The notes below the pieces were generated by a model. It searched no databases. It saw nothing but the letters and a program-made list of their open reading frames with translations, and was not told the origin of the DNA. Below are positions 59,335 to 64,000 of a stretch of DNA of 64,000 nucleotides, piece by piece. The stretch spans positions 62,001 to 126,000 of the forward strand of contig CAKQRE010000042.1 in assembly GCA_934271265.1 (NCBI GenBank), given 5' to 3'. How positions within the stretch are numbered: position 1 is the first letter of the stretch; every line of letters begins with the position of its first letter. A program made the translations under genes and the position numbers. The DNA is from an uncultured Clostridia bacterium. Its GTDB lineage: Bacteria; Bacillota; Clostridia; Christensenellales; Borkfalkiaceae.

Positions 59335-62300
59335 TCAGTTCTCTTTTTTCTTCTTTACGATAGCGAACGCGCCTGCGATCAGAAGCATGACGGCAGATAC
59401 CGAAAGAGTGTTTACCGAGCCGATGCAACCCGCTTTCGTCGAACCGGAATTTGCGGAATCGCCCGTCGACGTGTCGGGAGACGAGGACGATTCTCCGCTT
59501 CCGGAACTCGTTTCGCCCGTAGACTCACCCGGAGTTTCGTTCTTTGATACGGTCACATGTATCACGTACGATTCGCACTTGTTACCGGCGGCGTCAACGG
59601 CGTAAAGCTCTACGGTGTGATTTCCTTCGTTAAGTTTTCCGTCTGCCGTCAAAGCGCCTTCCGACCATTTTACGACGACCTGCACGTCTCCGTCGTTCTT
59701 GTCGTAAGCCTTTTCGGAGGAGAAGTCGGGAGCGGGATCGCCAGCCGCGGCTTCGATCGTCATATCTCCGCCGTAAGTGTATTCGGGAGCGGTCGTATCG
59801 ACGGCTTTCGCGGCGTCCGAAGGCCCGTTCCACTTTATGGAAACGTCGGCTATATCCAGGGTGCCGTTCGCCTGAGACTGAACGGCGAAACCTACGATCT
59901 TATTAAAATCGACGTCGCCGGAAATTCCGCTCCAAAGCATGCCGTTTATCTCGCCGAAGCAAAGCGCGATATCGAAATACAGAGTGTGCCATTCCCCGTC
60001 GGAAACGATATAGGAGGAAATATCCGCATTGTGGTAACCGAGGTTCCAATCCATAAAGTTGGCTAAACCGAAGTTTACCGCTTTATCGAAAACCGAGCTT
60101 GTTCTGTAGGTTACCGAAACGGTACCGTTATAATCGACCTCGTCGTACACGTCAAGAAGTCTGTAATCCGCAACGCCGTACTCGAATACTCTCGTAGCAT
60201 AGTTGTTCGAATCGAATTTTGCGGTTATGTAATAACCTTTCTCGTCATCCTTCGGCGTTACGATAAGTTTTGCCCGATCTTCTTCGGTAGCTTCGTCGTA
60301 TTTAGCCTGAGAGGTCAAACCGGAGGAAGCGACCTGAGCCGTCCAGCCGTATTTCGGCGCGCCGTCCGCCGCGAATACGTTTTCGGTGAGCGATAAACTA
60401 TGCTCGAAATCCGATACGGTGATTCCGACCTCCGTTTTAAGACCGAGATATTCGATCCAGACCGACGTCGTTCCGCTGTAAAGAACGCCCGTGTAATAAG
60501 TGTATTCGGTTATTTCGACTTCGGTTTCGTCCACTTTTACGGCAACGACGACCATTCCGTCTTTCTCAAACTTTTCGCCCGATTTATATTCCGTTCTGGT
60601 CGGATTTGTTTTCACCTTTATCGAGGCAAACGCAGCGATCACGGTAACGTTTATATCCGCGATATAAGTTTTTCCGTTATAACTCCAGCTTACCGTAACG
60701 ACCTCGGTGTCCGCGGTAAGTTTTTCGGGAGAAACTTTGTAATTTTTAACTTCTGTTTTGGTATCGTCTTTAAAAACGACGTTTACGGTCATACCGGTCG
60801 CATCGAAATTATCGCCCGAAGAATAGTCTGTTTTCGCGCCGAGTACCTCGATCCCTTTTATCTCTTTTTCGTTTACTTCGGATATCTTAACGTCCGCAAA
60901 AGAAGCGGCGTTGTCGCCCTCGCCCGCAGAACCGACAGACAGCCCGATTCCGACGAATTTCGTCCAGTCGAACCATTTTTCGCTTACGGGATTGCCGAAC
61001 GTGCTCTTTGCCGAAACCTCAAGATTAAGCGTGCTAAGCGCGATAGAATAATCTTTCCATTCGCCCGCAACGTAATCGGTTAAAGGTACCTCGACGAAAG
61101 CCGACTCGCCCCACTGTCCGCACTCGTAGAAAATTCTGAGATTGGCATATCTTCCCTCTTCCGACGCGAAATCGAATTTTGCTTTAAAAGCAAGCTTTCC
61201 GCCGCCCAGAAGCGCGGGGGTTATATCGGTCATCGAGACGGTAACGCGCGTCGACGTTTTTGCGTTCGTACCGGTTACGTAATAAGTCCCGTTTTCAAGC
61301 GTTCCGAATGCGAGCGCGGTTCCGTCGGACACGATCTTACCCGAAACTCCCGCGGTGTAAGTCGCCGTCCACGCCGTTCCCGCAGAGTTCGGCGCAGGTT
61401 CTCCGACCTCGGTGATACCGGTGAAAATATCGTAGCCCGTAACCTTGACCTCTTCGTGCTTTATGATCGTGAGCTCGGCGGAAGAGATCGAAAACATCGT
61501 ACTCCACAGTCCGAATTTGATATCGCCCGAATAAGCGGCGTTAAACGTGTACTCCCACGTTCCCTCCTGCGTGAAAACGTAATTTTCCTTTGTTTCGCCG
61601 TTGAACGAGATTGCGGAATCTCCGACCCACATAGAGAAAGCTTTTCCCTTTTCGTCAATCGCGTTTACAACGCTGTAGGTTATTTTGATTTTATCGCCCG
61701 CTTTGATCCCGTATCCGGAAGGGATCACGGCAACGTACTGCCAGGTCGATGTATCCTGCGAGGAAACGACCTTTTCGGTAATAAGCTCGTAAGTACCCTC
61801 TCCGCCGGGAGCATCGGGGTTATTGTAATCGGGGTTGGGATACTCAATCCAGACCCTTTTAATATAGAACGAATTGCTCGTCGCAAGCGAAAGTCCTTTA
61901 AATTTCGCAAGCTGAGCTTCGGTCATCGTCGGAGCCAGATCATAGCTTTTAACGACATAACCGTCGAGTCCGTTCATATTTTCGCCCGCAAGTTTAACGG
62001 GTTCATCCCACCAGGACGCATACGTAACGCCCCTTACGTCCGCCCAGGTCGCAGTGCCCGTAGCCTTTAACTCAAAGCAGACTTTCGCGCCCGCTTTACC
62101 GAGGTCGACAGGATCGGAAAGCAAGATCATCGAGCTTGCCCATGCCGTGGGCGCTATCGACACGACTTTCGTTCCGTTATCGTCCGCAAAAGTTGCATTC
62201 GTGAGGGTCACCCCCTCTTCCGACCCGTTGAAGATATCTACGGTGATCGTTTTCTGTTCTGCCGGGCTGCCCGTCTCTCCGGAAGAGGCAAACGCCGCAA

Positions 62301-62370
62301 AAACGGGAACTGCCAGAGAGATTGCCGCTACTACCGACAAAATCATCAATAATAAGCTTTTCTTTTTCAT
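59335..62370 (-). CDS. Large surface protein with jelly-roll, Ig-like domains and a GC-x-G membrane anchor
   Basis: A 1011-residue exported protein. Signal peptide (LLLMILSVVAAISLAVPVFA), then three or more beta-sandwich domains resembling carbohydrate-binding modules (residues about 35-170, 180-310, 330-510, 680-850). Two bacterial Ig-like (Big_3-type) repeats follow the pattern DYSSGDNFDATGMTVNVVF and EYKSGEKFEKDGMVVVAVKV (about 520-680), with an Ig/HYR-like domain near 860-950 (VELYAVDAAGNKCESYVIHV). A Ser/Thr/Gly linker leads to AGCIGSVNTLSVSAVMLLIA and a KKKKEN tail. No LPxTG is present. It likely binds polysaccharide at the cell surface. No catalytic motif was seen. The start follows AAGGAGGAAAAT. 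Confidence 0.82.
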   Translation of the reverse strand: MKKKSLLLMILSVVAAISLAVPVFAAFASSGETGSPAEQKTITVDIFNGSEEGVTLTNATFADDNGTKVVSIAPTAWASSMILLSDPVDLGKAGAKVCFELKATGTATWADVRGVTYASWWDEPVKLAGENMNGLDGYVVKSYDLAPTMTEAQLAKFKGLSLATSNSFYIKRVWIEYPNPDYNNPDAPGGEGTYELITEKVVSSQDTSTWQYVAVIPSGYGIKAGDKIKITYSVVNAIDEKGKAFSMWVGDSAISFNGETKENYVFTQEGTWEYTFNAAYSGDIKFGLWSTMFSISSAELTIIKHEEVKVTGYDIFTGITEVGEPAPNSAGTAWTATYTAGVSGKIVSDGTALAFGTLENGTYYVTGTNAKTSTRVTVSMTDITPALLGGGKLAFKAKFDFASEEGRYANLRIFYECGQWGESAFVEVPLTDYVAGEWKDYSIALSTLNLEVSAKSTFGNPVSEKWFDWTKFVGIGLSVGSAGEGDNAASFADVKISEVNEKEIKGIEVLGAKTDYSSGDNFDATGMTVNVVFKDDTKTEVKNYKVSPEKLTADTEVVTVSWSYNGKTYIADINVTVIAAFASIKVKTNPTRTEYKSGEKFEKDGMVVVAVKVDETEVEITEYTYYTGVLYSGTTSVWIEYLGLKTEVGITVSDFEHSLSLTENVFAADGAPKYGWTAQVASSGLTSQAKYDEATEEDRAKLIVTPKDDEKGYYITAKFDSNNYATRVFEYGVADYRLLDVYDEVDYNGTVSVTYRTSSVFDKAVNFGLANFMDWNLGYHNADISSYIVSDGEWHTLYFDIALCFGEINGMLWSGISGDVDFNKIVGFAVQSQANGTLDIADVSIKWNGPSDAAKAVDTTAPEYTYGGDMTIEAAAGDPAPDFSSEKAYDKNDGDVQVVVKWSEGALTADGKLNEGNHTVELYAVDAAGNKCESYVIHVTVSKNETPGESTGETSSGSGESSSSPDTSTGDSANSGSTKAGCIGSVNTLSVSAVMLLIAGAFAIVKKKKEN

Positions 62371-62418
62371 ATTTTCCTCCTTGGAAACTTTTTACCTTAT
62401 TTTTCAAAATCCGAAAAC

Positions 62419-64000
62419 TCAGACTTTAAACTTTTGTTTATAGGCAATCAACCATATTACCGCCGCCGCGAAGAAAATTATCGGGGTCGATATTCCGAAA
62501 CCCGCAACGCCCTTGCATCCTCTCTTGCCGCCGGAAGGCTTGGATTCGGAAGGAGATTCCGTCGGCTTATCGTCGGCACTTTTTGCCGTAGTAAACTTAT
62601 AGATAAGCTCCGCCGCCTCGCCCCTTATAACAACGTCGTTCGATTTTGTCGCGGCGATATCGTCGGCAGTAATTATTTTCACCGAGACAAGCGCCGCAAG
62701 CATGGCTTTATCCTCATCGTTCCACCCGCTTACATCCGCACCGGCTAAAACCGATTCGCTTTCGTTTACGGTTATACCTTTCGCCTTAACGGCTTTGTAA
62801 AGCGCGAAATATGCCGCCCTATAATTAAGTTTATCGTAAGCTTTTATCTGTAACCCGTCCACAAGCCCGTATTCGCGAGCCGTTTTGAACTGTTCGTAAG
62901 CCCAGTGAGCGGAATTTGCGTCCGCATAAGCTCTCTTTCCGCCCGTAAGTCCGGACGCGTTTACCACCGCGCCTACGAAATCGCCTTTTTCCGTATCTTC
63001 CTCGGTGAGGAAAAGCGTTTCTGTTTTTGCGGGCATATAATTTCTGACAGCTTCTACCGCATTTTCATACTCTCCGCCGATATCGCGATAAGAACCGAAT
63101 TTGGGTTTAACGTCCGATTTTTTTGTTCTTACTATTTCATAATAAGAGGTATTGTCTCCCTTTTTCAAGGTAATTACGGTATACCCGTTATCGTCCTTCT
63201 CGACGGTTGCCGTTCTGTCCGTCACTCTCACGCCCGAGCTGTTTAAAATGTAGACCTCGAAATCGTCGTAAGTTTTCAATATTACCTTGCCGAGAATGGG
63301 CTGAACGAGAATGGGAGCCGTGCCGAGCGAAGTTATCGTCGTTCCGTCCGAAGAGATCTCCGCGCCGGTGTTTCTCGATTGTCCTATCGCCGTTATAAGA
63401 AGTTTATCCGCCGAAGCGATTTCGGGATTGACTCCGTTTACCCCCGCGCCGAGCGCGCTTACCGTGACCTGCGCGTACGGAGTGTCGATTTTTATATCAA
63501 CGTCGTTTAAAAGTATGTTATGTCCGCCGATATAACCGACTGCTCCCTGCGTGGATTTCGTGTTTACGGTGAAGGTTTGTTTACTCTCGTTCCAGATCAT
63601 TTCACCGCCCTCGCTGATAAGCTGTAAGTGAAGGATCTTTTCGAGAATATCCGCGTCGCTCGCCACGTCCGAGATATCGAAATCGCCGCTCTGGAAAAGA
63701 ACGTTTCCGTCCTTATCGGCAAAATAGACGCCCGTTCTGCCGACCACGTAAGTGCCTTCGGGAAGACCCAATATCTGATTTTTGTAATCCATGGCGTCGT
63801 CCACGGTGATTACCCTGTAATATCCTATTTCCGCTTTCGTGATCTCTGCCCTGTGATAAAGAAGAGACGCGGAGGTGATCGTGGAGAATCTGCCGGGGTG
63901 ATCCATTATGATAAACGAATTCGTGATCTGATTGGTTCTGTTATCGAGTGCCTTGTTCATATACGTGAACGCGGTAAGACTCCAACCCTGATAGGAATAG
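62419..64000 (-). CDS. Surface protein with SLH-like repeats and the same anchor type (N-terminus outside the window)
   Basis: At least 527 residues; the frame is open through base 64000, so the start is missing and the ATG at 63960 is internal. The first half is beta-rich (GLPEGTYVVGRTGVYFADKD) with no recognised family. The second half has up to three S-layer-homology-like units: YRDIGGEYENAVEAVRNYM, YADANSAHWAYEQFKTAREY, and DVSGWNDEDKAMLAALVSV. A Ser/Pro/Lys linker leads to KRGCKGVAGFGISTPIIFFA, a membrane helix and a basic tail YKQKFKV, like the anchor of the gene at 59335. It lies 48 bases upstream of that gene, in the same operon. Confidence 0.78.
   Translation of the reverse strand, partial: YSYQGWSLTAFTYMNKALDNRTNQITNSFIIMDHPGRFSTITSASLLYHRAEITKAEIGYYRVITVDDAMDYKNQILGLPEGTYVVGRTGVYFADKDGNVLFQSGDFDISDVASDADILEKILHLQLISEGGEMIWNESKQTFTVNTKSTQGAVGYIGGHNILLNDVDIKIDTPYAQVTVSALGAGVNGVNPEIASADKLLITAIGQSRNTGAEISSDGTTITSLGTAPILVQPILGKVILKTYDDFEVYILNSSGVRVTDRTATVEKDDNGYTVITLKKGDNTSYYEIVRTKKSDVKPKFGSYRDIGGEYENAVEAVRNYMPAKTETLFLTEEDTEKGDFVGAVVNASGLTGGKRAYADANSAHWAYEQFKTAREYGLVDGLQIKAYDKLNYRAAYFALYKAVKAKGITVNESESVLAGADVSGWNDEDKAMLAALVSVKIITADDIAATKSNDVVIRGEAAELIYKFTTAKSADDKPTESPSESKPSGGKRGCKGVAGFGISTPIIFFAAAVIWLIAYKQKFKV

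Noticed and set aside
1..64000. CRISPR arrays
   Set aside because: No regularly spaced identical repeats with unique spacers were seen. The repeats present are dispersed palindromes and two-hairpin elements.

Overview
The window reads as a chromosomal segment of a Gram-positive, fermentative gut-type member of the Clostridia (Bacillota). The reasons are consensus sigma-A promoters with AGGAGG-type ribosome sites, an mraZ-led division cluster with a meso-DAP type MurE, RNase J, an L10 leader, a Spo0A C-terminal domain, pyruvate formate-lyase, and lipoprotein-dependent sugar importers. A Christensenellales-like lineage is only a guess.

Layout. 1-7290: the 3' end of valS, a small membrane protein, RNase J, a tRNA U34 modification pair (trmR-like and a U32 peptidase) and an SDR. 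7642-21906: the division and cell-wall cluster mraZ-rsmH-ftsL-like-PBP-murE-mraY-murD-ftsW-murA-ftsQ, then a second promoter and ftsA-ftsZ; murF, murG and murC are absent. 21911-25348: pflA, a CGGC thioredoxin-like gene, and a pyruvate formate-lyase whose glycyl-radical domain is a separate 76-residue gene. 25602-28130: a gene broken by two non-autonomous mobile elements, then a cation/proton antiporter. 28379-32882: an unknown protein, then rpmG-secE-nusG-rplK-rplA and, behind an L10 leader, rplJ-rplL, with no rpoBC after it. 33019-39242: mobile element copies, tRNA-Leu(UAG), a small cysteine-rich protein, a Spo0A-like protein, an esterase, an acyltransferase, a cold-shock protein and a cysteine-rich conserved protein.

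39424-59183 is a carbohydrate-use region: a frameshifted lipoprotein, a GDSL esterase, two AraC regulators, an SDR, a mandelate-racemase-family sugar-acid dehydratase, an MBL-fold hydrolase, two polysaccharide deacetylases, a GH42-like enzyme, an LplA/B/C-type ABC importer, a GH1 beta-glucosidase, a GH94 phosphorylase and a GH36 alpha-galactosidase. 59335-64000 holds two large surface proteins on the minus strand, one cut by the window end, both ending in an unusual Gly-Cys-x-Gly plus membrane-segment anchor.

The most unusual features are the split pyruvate formate-lyase and two families of small structured repeats. Family A is 284 bp, TA-flanked, in three copies. Family B is 278 bp, bounded by halves of a 36-bp palindrome that is also scattered alone. 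One copy of each family has landed in the same gene.
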